The notes beneath the pieces were generated by a model, which ran no database searches, was not told the DNA's origin, and saw only the letters and a list, made by a program, of their open reading frames with translations. Below, in pieces: positions 1 through 7,789 of a DNA stretch of 64,000 nt (its first letter is position 1; each line of letters begins with the position of its first letter). This DNA is from Streptomyces sp. SID13726 (GTDB lineage: Bacteria > Actinomycetota > Actinomycetes > Streptomycetales > Streptomycetaceae), in the NCBI RefSeq assembly GCF_010548375.1, contig NZ_JAAGLY010000007.1, positions 248,001 to 312,000 of the forward strand, in the 5' to 3' direction. The position numbers and the translations under genes are program-made.

Positions 1-980
1 AGGACCATGTGCGTGGCGCCGAGGCCCAGGACGAGCGGCCCCGAGAGCCAGACGGAGGCCAGGGCGACCGCGGGGATGGTGAGGCCGATGCTGGCCATGG
101 CCGAGCCGAGGGCGAGGTTGAGGCTGGTCTGGACGCGGTCACGGCGGGCGGAGCGCAGGGCGGCGATGGTCTCGGGGAGCAGCACCAGCAGGGCGATGAT
201 CACACCGACGACGGCGTGCGGAAGACCTGCCTTGGCCACTCCGGACTCGATGGTCGGCGAGACGCCCTTCGCGAGGCCGACCACCCCGATCAGGGCCAGG
301 CCCAGCAGGCTCAGGCTGATCAGCGCGGTGCGGGCGGTGGGCGCGTCGGCGTGGTCGTCGACGGTGATCACCTCGCCCTGGCGGGTGATCGGCAGGAAGT
401 AGTCGCGGTGCCGCACGGTCTGCGTCGCCACGAACAGGCCGTACAGGATCAGTGAGGAGAGCGCGGCGAAGGTCAGTTGGGTGGTGGAGAACTCCGGGCC
501 CGGCTTGCTCGTCGTGAACGTCGGCAGCACCAGGCTCAGCGTGGCCAGGGTCGCGACCGTGGCGAGGGCGGCGCCGGTGCCCTCGGGGTTGAAGACCGCG
601 GTGCCGTGGCGCAGCGAGGCCACGAGGAGGCTGATGCCGACGATGCCGTTGCAGGTGATCATCACGGCCGCGAAGACCGTGTCCCTGGCCAGGGTCGAGC
701 TCTTGTCGCCGCCGTCCGCCATCAGGGTGACGATCAGGGCGACCTCGATGATCGTCACGGCAACGGCCAGGACGAGCGACCCGAAGGGTTCACCGACCCG
801 GTGGGCGACGACCTCGGCGTGGTGCACGGCGGCCAGTACGGCCCCGGCGAGGACCACGGTCACCAGCGCCACGACCACACCGGGCAGATCGCGCCCCCAG
901 GTGAACACCAGCAGGACGACCGCGAGCACCGGCACGACGAACGTCCAGCTCGTGGTGAGCGAGCCCAACCGACCGATCAT
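1..980 (-). CDS. Calcium/cation:proton antiporter, ChaA-like (3' end outside window)
   Basis: Polytopic membrane protein of the CaCA exchanger superfamily, expected to export Ca2+ (or Na+/K+) against protons. The 326 visible residues start at the ATG at 980 and run off the left edge without a stop. The first alpha-repeat is clear at residues 64-83 (EPFGSLVLAVAVTIIEVALI), followed by the polar helix VMITCNGIVG near 106-115. The second repeat appears near the end as LLVLLPETIAALRSA and NLALGSAMASIGLT. At least nine hydrophobic segments are visible. The next gene is a small ORF on the same strand, 44 bp upstream, so the two could be co-transcribed. The family is secure; the ion specificity is not determinable here. 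Confidence 0.9.
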   Translation of the reverse strand, partial: MIGRLGSLTTSWTFVVPVLAVVLLVFTWGRDLPGVVVALVTVVLAGAVLAAVHHAEVVAHRVGEPFGSLVLAVAVTIIEVALIVTLMADGGDKSSTLARDTVFAAVMITCNGIVGISLLVASLRHGTAVFNPEGTGAALATVATLATLSLVLPTFTTSKPGPEFSTTQLTFAALSSLILYGLFVATQTVRHRDYFLPITRQGEVITVDDHADAPTARTALISLSLLGLALIGVVGLAKGVSPTIESGVAKAGLPHAVVGVIIALLVLLPETIAALRSARRDRVQTSLNLALGSAMASIGLTIPAVALASVWLSGPLVLGLGATHMV

Positions 981-1024
981 GCAGCGATCGTCGCAGAGGC
1001 GAACCGGCTCCGCACCACCGGGGT

Positions 1025-1327
1025 CTACTTGAGTTCGCCCGACTCCAGGACGTCGTAGTTGGTGTAGACGCGCTCGCCGATGCACAGCGAGCCCAACTGC
1101 TCCGCCATCCTGCTCGTCTCGGGGTCGTCGCTGTTACGCATGGCCTCGTCGTACGACTCGAACTCGAGCAGCGCCGCATAGCGGTTGGGGTGGTCACGGT
1201 CCTTCAGGAGCATGCGGTAGGTCGGGCCGCCCGTCCGGCCCTCGTTGCGCTGTCCCGCTTCCTCCAGCACCTGCCGCATCTCTTCCAGGCGCTCGGTCTC
1301 GAAACCGACGATCTGCACGAACTTCAT
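1025..1327 (-). CDS. Small conserved hypothetical protein, possible dimeric alpha/beta-barrel fold
   Basis: A 100-residue cytosolic protein starting MKFVQIVGFETER. The start was chosen at the ATG preceded by CTGGAGACACC, a good ribosome binding site. The pattern is beta strand, long charged helix (residues 9-24), strand (TYRMLLKDRDHPNRYAALLEF), helix (YDEAMRNSDDPE), which resembles antibiotic-monooxygenase-like or EthD-like dimeric barrels. I infer only the fold; no catalytic residue is recognisable. It lies between the antiporter gene (same strand, downstream) and a terminator hairpin that separates it from terC, so it probably has its own promoter. Confidence 0.75.
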   Translation of the reverse strand: MKFVQIVGFETERLEEMRQVLEEAGQRNEGRTGGPTYRMLLKDRDHPNRYAALLEFESYDEAMRNSDDPETSRMAEQLGSLCIGERVYTNYDVLESGELK

Positions 1328-1387
1328 GGTGTCTCCAGCCGGCCACGGCGCTCCCGGGCCGGGAGACGCGCTCTGGAACCAAACAAG

Positions 1388-1432
1388 CACCGGGAGCGGT
1401 GCCCGGCAATTCGCCGCACACCGCTCCCGGTG
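1388..1432 (-). terminator. Perfect 14-bp inverted repeat after terC
   Basis: Arms at 1388-1401 (CACCGGGAGCGGTG) and 1419-1432 are perfect complements with a 17-nt loop. The hairpin lies 25 bp past the terC stop on the minus strand and upstream of the next gene, so it most likely ends terC transcription. There is no clear U-tract, as is common in Streptomyces. Confidence 0.7.
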
Positions 1433-1457
1433 GTGGTTCCTTCTACGTCGGCCGTGG

Positions 1458-2459
1458 TCAGGCCTCGATGCTGTCCTTCGCGGCGCCATCGCCCTGCGCC
1501 TGCGCCGCCTCGGCCTCCGCCTGCTTCTTGGAGGCGCGGAGGCTGGTGAGGGTGGTGACGACCAGCACCGCGCAGATCACGCCGAGCGAGACCGGAATGC
1601 TGATCTCGGGGACGTGGACCCCGGACTCGTGCAGGGCGTGCAGCACCAGCTTGACGCCGATGAAGCCCAGGATGATCGACAGGCCGTAGCTGAGGTGGAC
1701 CAGCTTCTTCAGCAGGCCGCCGATGAGGAAGTACAGCTGCCGCAGGCCCATCAGGGCGAAGGCGTTGGCGGTGAAGACGATGTACGGGTCCTGGGTCAGG
1801 CCGAAGATCGCCGGGATCGAGTCGAGCGCGAAGAGCACGTCGGTGGTGCCGATCGCGAGCATCACGACCAGCATCGGGGTCATGACCCGCTTGCCGTTCT
1901 CCTCGATCCACAGCTTGGTGCCGTGGTAGCGGTCGGCGACACCGAACCTGCGCTCGGCGGCCTTGAGCAGGCGGTTCTCCTCGAACTCCTCGTCCTCGTC
2001 GTCGGCCCGGGCCTCCTGGATGAGCTTCCAGGCGGTCCAGATGAGGAAGGCGCCGAAGATGTAGAACACCCAGGCGAAGCTCGCGAGGATCGCGGCACCG
2101 GCGGCGATGAAGATCGCGCGCAGCACCAGGGCTATGAGGACACCCACGAGGAGCACCCGCTGCTGGTACTGCGAGGGCACCGAGAACTTCGCCATGATCA
2201 GGACGAAGACGAAGAGGTTGTCCACGCTCAGCGACTTCTCGGTGATGAAGCCCGCGAAGAACTCGCCACCGGCCTGTCCGCCGCCGAAAATCAGCAGGCC
2301 GAGGCCGAAGAGACCGGCCAGGGCGATCCAGACGACCGTCCAGATCCCGGCTTCCTTGATGGACACGTCGTGCGGCTTGCGACCGATGAAGAAATCGACC
2401 GCGATGAGGGCCGCGAGGCCCACGATCGTCAGAACCCAAAGGGTCGTTGAAACTTCCAC
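1458..2459 (-). CDS. TerC family integral membrane protein
   Basis: A 333-residue protein with about eight to nine membrane helices, of the TerC/Alx family implicated in Mn2+ export and tellurite or metal resistance. Family hallmarks are ITEKSLSVDNLFVF around residues 72-85 and GTTDVLFALDSIPAIFGLT in the second half, whose acidic residues (S-x-D-N and D-S-I-P) line the proposed metal site. A charged cytoplasmic loop (ADDEDEEFEENRLLKAAERRFG) separates the two halves and the C-terminus is Ala/Gln rich. The GTG start at 2459 is supported by GGAGG eight bases upstream. It is preceded by a structured leader resembling the manganese riboswitch and a low-GC promoter region, and followed by a strong hairpin, so it is a single-gene unit next to the TerD genes. 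Confidence 0.92.
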   Translation of the reverse strand: MEVSTTLWVLTIVGLAALIAVDFFIGRKPHDVSIKEAGIWTVVWIALAGLFGLGLLIFGGGQAGGEFFAGFITEKSLSVDNLFVFVLIMAKFSVPSQYQQRVLLVGVLIALVLRAIFIAAGAAILASFAWVFYIFGAFLIWTAWKLIQEARADDEDEEFEENRLLKAAERRFGVADRYHGTKLWIEENGKRVMTPMLVVMLAIGTTDVLFALDSIPAIFGLTQDPYIVFTANAFALMGLRQLYFLIGGLLKKLVHLSYGLSIILGFIGVKLVLHALHESGVHVPEISIPVSLGVICAVLVVTTLTSLRASKKQAEAEAAQAQGDGAAKDSIEA

Positions 2460-2486
2460 TGTGCCTCCGACAGTACGTAACGGCAA

Positions 2487-2606
2487 GTAACCAGCGTCGT
2501 CGCGCTGCCGGAGGTCTCTTCCACCCACGGTGGGCCGGCGCCCCGGGATCAGGCCTGATCCGTATTGACGGGTACGCCGCGGTCGACAGGGAGTACTCCC
2601 CTCCGT
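2487..2606 (-). promoter_or_regulatory. yybP-ykoY-like (Mn2+) riboswitch candidate in the terC leader
   Basis: Read on the minus strand, the terC leader contains GGGGAGTA (2594-2601) and, about 26 nt later, CGTACCCGTCAATACGGA. Both resemble the two conserved segments of yybP-ykoY elements as in the E. coli alx leader. Strongly paired blocks follow (GGATCAGGCCTGATCC, then GGCCCACCGTGGGTGG). The gene controlled, TerC, is a classic target of this riboswitch. The match was made by eye; the boundaries are approximate. Confidence 0.55.
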
Positions 2607-2635
2607 GCTGACAACCGTACCCCAATCACCAAGTA

Positions 2636-2666
2636 AAGGTAAAGGGTTTGGCAAAATAAAGGTCAA
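2636..2666 (-). promoter_or_regulatory. Putative terC promoter
   Basis: On the minus strand TTGACC (2661-2666) is followed after 19 nt by TACCTT (2636-2641), in an unusually AT-rich stretch of about 60 bp. It sits about 30 bp upstream of the GGGGAGTA block of the leader, as expected for a riboswitch-controlled mRNA. The spacing is long for a sigma-70 site. Confidence 0.4.
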
Positions 2667-2686
2667 ATAAGCAGGTCACGGGCTCT

Positions 2687-4822
2687 TTACGTGTACTTGG
2701 TACGAGCCGTCGCGACCTGGCCGAGGACCTGTTCGAGCACCTGGCTGCCGGGCGGGACGAGGGCCGGCTCATAGGTCCAGGCATGCCCGACCCAGGGGTC
2801 GGCGAGGTGGTCGTCGGGCACCGGTGTCAGCCTCAGGAGCGAGCGCCAGAGCGGGTCGAGGAGCGGGCCGTAGCCGGAGGCCTCCTCACGGTCCGCGACC
2901 ATCATCAGGTGCACGCCGACCGCGGGCCCCTCGTCCGCGAGGTAGCGCAGCTGGGTCACCGCCCGGTCGTCGAAGCCGTGCGGGAAGTCGTTGACGATCA
3001 ACAGCTGTTCGGTGGTGTCGAGGCCCGGCGGAAGGGAGTCGGCCGCGCCGCCGCGCACCGCCATCTGCACCAGGTCGACGCGCTGGGTGAGCCGGGCCAG
3101 GACCTCCGCCACCCCCGCGGCACCGGCGGCGGGCGGGGCCGCTAGCACACCGCTGCGCCCCAGCGGAGCCAGCGCCGGTGCCCCCGCTCCGGCCGGGTCG
3201 ATGACGTGCACGGTGAAGTCGCCCGCGGGGTGGACGGCGAGAAGCCGGGCCGCGACCGACACGGCCGTGTCCATGGCGAGGCGGCGCAGCTCGTGGGCGT
3301 CGAGGAAGGAGCCGTCGGCCGATTCCGCGGCACCGCTGTCGATCCACAGACCGCGCTCCAGGGGCAGCCTGATCAGCATCGGGATCCGCAGCTCGGCGCA
3401 CTCGGGCAGATGCAGATCGCCCATACGGACGGCCATCGGCGTCTCGAACGGCACCCGGTAGCCGTGCCAGACGAGGTTGTCCCAGCGGGCGTAGGCCGGT
3501 GGCAGCGCGGGCTCGACCACCTCGGACTCGGCCGCGAGCTGGCCGAGATCCCGGTCGTAGGCCGCCCGCGCCTGCTCGACGAGCCGCGCGTGCTTGGCAC
3601 GGGCCGCCTCCCGCGCCGCGTCGCCCTGTCCGCCGATCCGGCTGCGCGGGTCGGCGAGCGCCTGGTCCAGCTCCTTCGCCATCCGCGAGTCCGCGAAGTC
3701 GACGGCGCTGCGGTAGGCGGCCGTGGTGCGGGCCAGGTCCTCGAACATGCCCCACACCTGGTTGTAGAGCCGCTCGTCCATCGACCAGCCGGTCGCGTCC
3801 CCGGCGACGGGCCGCGCGGGCTGGCCCGGCTGCCCGGGCGGTGCGGTGGCCGGAGGCGGTGGTGCGGCGGAGTTCTGCCGACGCGGGTGGCTGTAGTCGA
3901 TCGGGCCACCGCCGGCGGGTGCCGGTGACTGGGCGGCGGAGTCCCCCGGACCCTGGGGCTGTCCGGGCTGCGGTGCGCCCGCCGCCGGGGTGCCCTGGGT
4001 GCCGTAGAGGGAGCCGGGCTGCGGTGTGCCGGAGCCCGCGCCGCTGTTCGGAGGCATCGGCTGGGGCGGTGTGCCCGGGGGCTGCGTGCCATACGGGGAC
4101 TGCGGTGTCCCAGGGGGCTGTGTGCCGTACGGCGACAGCGGCTGCGGCGGTACGACGCCGGAGGCGCCCTGGGTCGCGGCCTGGCCCTGGTCCGGGCCCG
4201 GTGCCGGGGTGGCCGTCTGCCGGGAGCGGTCGCCGTCCGCCGGGAAGGGCGGGGGCATCGGCACCGAGCGGGCCAGGCCCTGGGCCACCGCCTCGTGGAT
4301 GCCGGTGGCGAGCTGGTGGGCCTGGGGCAGGCCCTGGTCGGTGAGGAGTTCGGTGAGGCCGCCCGCGTAGCCCTGACCGACGGCGCGTACCTTCCAGGCG
4401 CCCTGTCTGCGGTACAGCTCCAGGGCGACGACCGCGGACTCGGCGTCCAGGCCCGTGATGGTGTAGCTGGCGAGCTCGGTGCCGTCCAGGCCGGTCACCG
4501 CGACGAAGGGGGCGGCGACGGCACCGAAGCGCACGGGGCCGCCGGCGCCGGGCAGGGCGAGCAGCACGGCGGCCCGGTGGACGGCCTCGGGCAGGGCACC
4601 GAGATCGACCGCGAGCCGGTGGTCGGCGGCCGCCTGCCGGGGGACCTCGAGACCCGGAAGCGTGGGTGCGCCCGGGTGGGCGACCCACTCGACGCCGTGC
4701 ACCTTGCCGTGCTCGTCGCCGAGGGTCACTCCGGCCACGATCGGTGTGCCGGCCGCGATCCGGATCTCGAGACGGGCCTGGGAGAGCGGGTGGTTCTGCC
4801 CCCGCACCAGCTCGGCCGTCAT
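2687..4822 (-). CDS. TerD-domain protein with Pro/Gly-rich linker and FtsK-like C-terminal domain
   Basis: A 711-residue multidomain protein of the Ter stress system. Residues 1-185 form a TerD-like domain (MTAELVRGQNHPLSQ, then LGALPEAVHRAAVLLAL and ITGLDAESAVVALELYRRQGAWKVRAVGQGY). Residues about 190-345 are a low-complexity linker of Pro, Gly and Gln with PYGTQPPGTPQ-type repeats. Residues 350-711 contain a helical segment and an alpha/beta region (LLIVNDFPHGFDDRAVTQLRYLADEGPAVG, LMMVADREEASGYGPLLDP) resembling the C-terminal half of FtsK/HerA-type ATPases in Ter operons. I see no Walker A motif, so ATPase activity is doubtful. The start follows a GGGGGAGAAGG ribosome binding site. It lies 48 bp downstream of terD on the same strand, probably one operon. 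Confidence 0.85.
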   Translation of the reverse strand: MTAELVRGQNHPLSQARLEIRIAAGTPIVAGVTLGDEHGKVHGVEWVAHPGAPTLPGLEVPRQAAADHRLAVDLGALPEAVHRAAVLLALPGAGGPVRFGAVAAPFVAVTGLDGTELASYTITGLDAESAVVALELYRRQGAWKVRAVGQGYAGGLTELLTDQGLPQAHQLATGIHEAVAQGLARSVPMPPPFPADGDRSRQTATPAPGPDQGQAATQGASGVVPPQPLSPYGTQPPGTPQSPYGTQPPGTPPQPMPPNSGAGSGTPQPGSLYGTQGTPAAGAPQPGQPQGPGDSAAQSPAPAGGGPIDYSHPRRQNSAAPPPPATAPPGQPGQPARPVAGDATGWSMDERLYNQVWGMFEDLARTTAAYRSAVDFADSRMAKELDQALADPRSRIGGQGDAAREAARAKHARLVEQARAAYDRDLGQLAAESEVVEPALPPAYARWDNLVWHGYRVPFETPMAVRMGDLHLPECAELRIPMLIRLPLERGLWIDSGAAESADGSFLDAHELRRLAMDTAVSVAARLLAVHPAGDFTVHVIDPAGAGAPALAPLGRSGVLAAPPAAGAAGVAEVLARLTQRVDLVQMAVRGGAADSLPPGLDTTEQLLIVNDFPHGFDDRAVTQLRYLADEGPAVGVHLMMVADREEASGYGPLLDPLWRSLLRLTPVPDDHLADPWVGHAWTYEPALVPPGSQVLEQVLGQVATARTKYT

Positions 4823-4870
4823 CGCCTTCTCCCCCTGTGTCGTGATGTCGGGTGCCGCCCGGCGGGCCGC

Positions 4871-5449
4871 CTACAGGTGCGGCAGGATCGCCGGCATCAG
4901 GTCCTGGAAGGTACGGCCGTTGGCCGGGGTGCCCAGTGCCGTCATCGTCCAGCCCGGGCCCGTGCGGTGCACCTTCGCCATGATCTGGGCGGTGTAGGAG
5001 CCGCCGCCGGCCAGGGTGTAGCGGGCCAGCTCCTGGCCGTTGGTCTCGTCGACCAGGCGGCAGAAGGCGTTCTGCACCTCTTGGAAGGTCTGGCCCGTGA
5101 AGGAGTTCACGGTGAAGACGATCTGGTCGATGTGGACCGGGACGCGGGCCAGGTCGACGAGGATCGCCTCGTCGTCCCCGCCCTGGCCGACGCCGCCGAC
5201 GAGGTTGTCACCGGTGTGCTTGACCGAGCCGTCGTCGCTCACCAGGTGGCGGAAGAAGACGACGTCCACGGGCTGCTTGTCCGCGAACAGCACGGCGGAG
5301 GCATCCAGGTCGACCTCCCGCGTGCGCGAGCCGAACAGGCCGCGCCGGGGAGCCGCCTGCCAGCCGAGACCCATGCGCACCGCGGTCAGGCTGCCGCCGT
5401 CGTTCTTCTGCAGGCTGATGGCCTGACCCTTGGTCATGTTGACGGTCAC
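4871..5449 (-). CDS. terD: TerD family calcium-binding stress protein
   Basis: A 192-residue single-domain TerD/TerE protein, the usual family length. It reads MTKGQAISLQKNDGG at the N-terminus, then MGLGWQ, VDLDASAVLF, GDNLVGGVGQGGDDEAILVDLARVP and a C-terminal GGGSYTAQIMAKVHRTGPGWTM, all typical. The acidic DLDAS and GGDDE segments correspond to the Ca2+ sites, although the common GLGWD has Q in place of D. A short insertion (RRGLFGSRTRE) follows it. The start is the GTG at 5449, encoding VTVNMTKGQ. TerD proteins are cytosolic or membrane-peripheral and are linked to tellurite, oxidative and phage stress and to Streptomyces development. It is likely the first gene of a terD-fusion operon, behind a DNA-damage-type promoter. 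Confidence 0.93.
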   Translation of the reverse strand: MTVNMTKGQAISLQKNDGGSLTAVRMGLGWQAAPRRGLFGSRTREVDLDASAVLFADKQPVDVVFFRHLVSDDGSVKHTGDNLVGGVGQGGDDEAILVDLARVPVHIDQIVFTVNSFTGQTFQEVQNAFCRLVDETNGQELARYTLAGGGSYTAQIMAKVHRTGPGWTMTALGTPANGRTFQDLMPAILPHL

Positions 5450-5506
5450 GCGCCGAACCCCTCTCGCTGCTGTCCCCTGTTGCCGCGGCACCCGCGGTTG
5501 TCCAGA

Positions 5507-5529
5507 ACCCTACGCAGGGCCACTGACAG
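5507..5529 (-). promoter_or_regulatory. RecA-independent DNA-damage (PafBC/RecA-NDp type) promoter upstream of terD
   Basis: On the minus strand CTGTCAGTG, eight bases, then TAGGGT. This matches the published actinobacterial RecA-NDp consensus TTGTCAGTG-N8-TAnnnT with one mismatch (C for the first T). It ends 57 bp before the terD GTG start. The uvrB and ogt genes nearby carry the same motif. Confidence 0.65.
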
Positions 5530-5583
5530 TGACGCACCCCGGACCGGACTTTGTGTCGGTCTTGCAACACACCGCGACGGAGG

Positions 5584-7716
5584 TCAGGCCAGGCCCGCCT
5601 CCTTCATCTGGCGGAGTTCCTTCTTCATCTCCGAGACCTCGTCGCGCAGCCGGGCCGCGATCTCGAACTGGAGGTCGGCCGCGGCGGCACGCATGCGTGC
5701 CGTCATCTCCTCGATCTGCTCGGTGAGTTCGGCTGCCGGACGGTCGGTCGGGACGGTCTCCTTGGCCTTGCCCTTGGCGGCCTTGGTACCCGCCGCCTTG
5801 CCGAGGGAGGGCACAGGGGCCTTGGCGCCCTTGCCGTCCTTGCCCTTGCGGTAGCCGGAGCCGAGCAGCTGCTCGGTGTCGACGTCCTCGCGGGCGATCT
5901 GCGCGACGATGTCGTTGATCTTCTTGCGGAGCGGCTGGGGGTCGATGCCCCGCTCCGTGTTGTACGCGACCTGCTTCTCCCGGCGGCGGTTGGTCTCGTC
6001 GATGGCCTTCTCCATCGCCGGGGTGATCTTGTCGGCGTACATGTGGACCTGGCCGGAGACATTGCGCGCGGCGCGGCCGATGGTCTGGATCAGGGAGGTC
6101 CCGGAGCGCAGGAACCCTTCCTTGTCGGCGTCGAGGATGGCCACCAGGGACACCTCGGGCAGGTCGAGGCCCTCCCTGAGGAGGTTGATGCCGACCAGGA
6201 CGTCGAACTCGCCGGAGCGCAGCTCGCGCAGCAGCTCGACGCGGCGCAGGGTGTCGACGTCGCTGTGCAGATAGCGGACCTGGATGCCGAGTTCCAGGAA
6301 GTAGTCGGTGAGGTCCTCGGCCATCTTCTTGGTGAGCGTGGTGACCAGGACGCGCTCGTCCTTCTCGGTGCGTGTGCGGATCTCGTGCACCAGGTCGTCG
6401 ATCTGGCCCTCGGTGGGCTTGACGACGACCTCGGGGTCGATCAGGCCGGTGGGACGGATGATCTGCTCGACGACGCCGTCCCCGCGCGAGAGCTCGTACT
6501 TGCCGGGGGTGGCGGAGAGGTAGACGGTCTGGCCGATGCGCTCCGTGAACTCCTCCCACTTCAGGGGGCGGTTGTCCAGCGCCGAGGGGAGGCGGAAGCC
6601 GTGGTCGACGAGGGTGCGCTTGCGGGAGGCGTCGCCCTCGTACATCGCGCCGATCTGGGGCACGGTGACGTGCGACTCGTCGATGACCAGCAGGAAGTCG
6701 TCCGGGAAGTAGTCCAGGAGAGTGTTCGGCGGGGAGCCGGGCAGGCGGCCGTCGAAGTGCATCGAGTAGTTCTCCACGCCGGAGCAGGAGCCGATCTGGC
6801 GGAGCATCTCCAGGTCGTAGGTGGTGCGCATGCGCAGGCGCTGGGCCTCCAGGAGCTTGCCCTGCTTCTCCAGCTCGGCGAGGCGCTCCGTCAGCTCCTT
6901 CTCGATGTCGTTGACGGCCCGCTCCATGCGCTCGGGGCCCGCGACGTAGTGGGAGGCCGGGAAGACGTAGAGGTGCTCGTCGTCGCTGATGATCTCGCCG
7001 GTGAGCGGGTGCAGCGTGGACAGGGCCTCGATCTCGTCGCCGAACATCTCGATGCGGACGGCGAGTTCCTCGTAGACCGGGAAGATCTCGATGGTGTCGC
7101 CGCGCACCCGGAAGGTGCCCCGGGTGAAGGCCAGGTCGTTGCGCGTGTACTGGATGTCGACGAAGCGGCGCAGCAGCTGGTCGCGGTCGAGTTCGTCGCC
7201 GACCCGGAGCGGGACCATGCGGTCCACGTACTCCTGGGGTGTACCGAGGCCGTAGATGCAGGAGACGGAGGCGACCACGACGACGTCCCGCCGGGTGAGC
7301 AGAGAGTTCGTGGCCGAGTGGCGCAGGCGCTCCACCTCCTCGTTGATCGAGGAGTCCTTCTCGATGTAGGTGTCCGACTGCGGGACGTACGCCTCGGGCT
7401 GGTAGTAGTCGTAGTACGAGACGAAGTATTCGACGGCGTTGTTCGGCAGCAGCTCGCGGAATTCGTTCGCCAGCTGGGCGGCCAGCGTCTTGTTCGGGGC
7501 CATCACGAGTGTGGGGCGCTGGAGCTTCTCGATCATCCACGCGGTGGTGGCGGACTTTCCGGTGCCGGTCGCGCCGAGCAGGACGACGTCCTTCTCACCT
7601 GCCTCGATGCGCTTGGCCAGCTCGGCGATGGCCGCCGGCTGGTCGCCGCTGGGCTGGTAGGGGCTGACGACCTCGAAGGGCGCCACCGTACGTTCGATCT
7701 GGGAAACGGGCCGCAT
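5584..7716 (-). CDS. uvrB: Excinuclease ABC subunit B
   Basis: A 710-residue DNA damage-recognition helicase-like subunit of UvrABC nucleotide excision repair. Walker A GATGTGKS is at residues 48-55. The beta-hairpin region follows (SYYDYYQPEAYVPQSDTYIEKD), then the DESH Walker B, the helicase motif VYLSATPGKYE and QTIGRAARN motif VI. The last 40 residues form the UVR coiled-coil that binds UvrC. A low-complexity Lys/Ala stretch (GKDGKGAKAPVPSLGKAAG) precedes it, as is usual in Streptomyces. The start is the ATG at 7716: upstream codons are non-conserved, and the damage promoter ends seven bases before it, implying a leaderless transcript. It is monocistronic by layout. Confidence 0.97.
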   Translation of the reverse strand: MRPVSQIERTVAPFEVVSPYQPSGDQPAAIAELAKRIEAGEKDVVLLGATGTGKSATTAWMIEKLQRPTLVMAPNKTLAAQLANEFRELLPNNAVEYFVSYYDYYQPEAYVPQSDTYIEKDSSINEEVERLRHSATNSLLTRRDVVVVASVSCIYGLGTPQEYVDRMVPLRVGDELDRDQLLRRFVDIQYTRNDLAFTRGTFRVRGDTIEIFPVYEELAVRIEMFGDEIEALSTLHPLTGEIISDDEHLYVFPASHYVAGPERMERAVNDIEKELTERLAELEKQGKLLEAQRLRMRTTYDLEMLRQIGSCSGVENYSMHFDGRLPGSPPNTLLDYFPDDFLLVIDESHVTVPQIGAMYEGDASRKRTLVDHGFRLPSALDNRPLKWEEFTERIGQTVYLSATPGKYELSRGDGVVEQIIRPTGLIDPEVVVKPTEGQIDDLVHEIRTRTEKDERVLVTTLTKKMAEDLTDYFLELGIQVRYLHSDVDTLRRVELLRELRSGEFDVLVGINLLREGLDLPEVSLVAILDADKEGFLRSGTSLIQTIGRAARNVSGQVHMYADKITPAMEKAIDETNRRREKQVAYNTERGIDPQPLRKKINDIVAQIAREDVDTEQLLGSGYRKGKDGKGAKAPVPSLGKAAGTKAAKGKAKETVPTDRPAAELTEQIEEMTARMRAAAADLQFEIAARLRDEVSEMKKELRQMKEAGLA

Positions 7717-7723
7717 GGAGTCC

Positions 7724-7746
7724 ACCGTACGACCCCCCACTGACAA
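7724..7746 (-). promoter_or_regulatory. RecA-independent DNA-damage (PafBC/RecA-NDp type) promoter of uvrB
   Basis: On the minus strand TTGTCAGTG, eight bases (GGGGGTCG), TACGGT: a full match to the RecA-NDp consensus. The -10 hexamer ends seven bases before the uvrB ATG, so transcription should begin at or next to the start codon. Confidence 0.8.
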
Positions 7747-7789
7747 CGCGGCCCGATCAGGGGTTCCGGGCGGCGGCGGGGCGGGTGGG

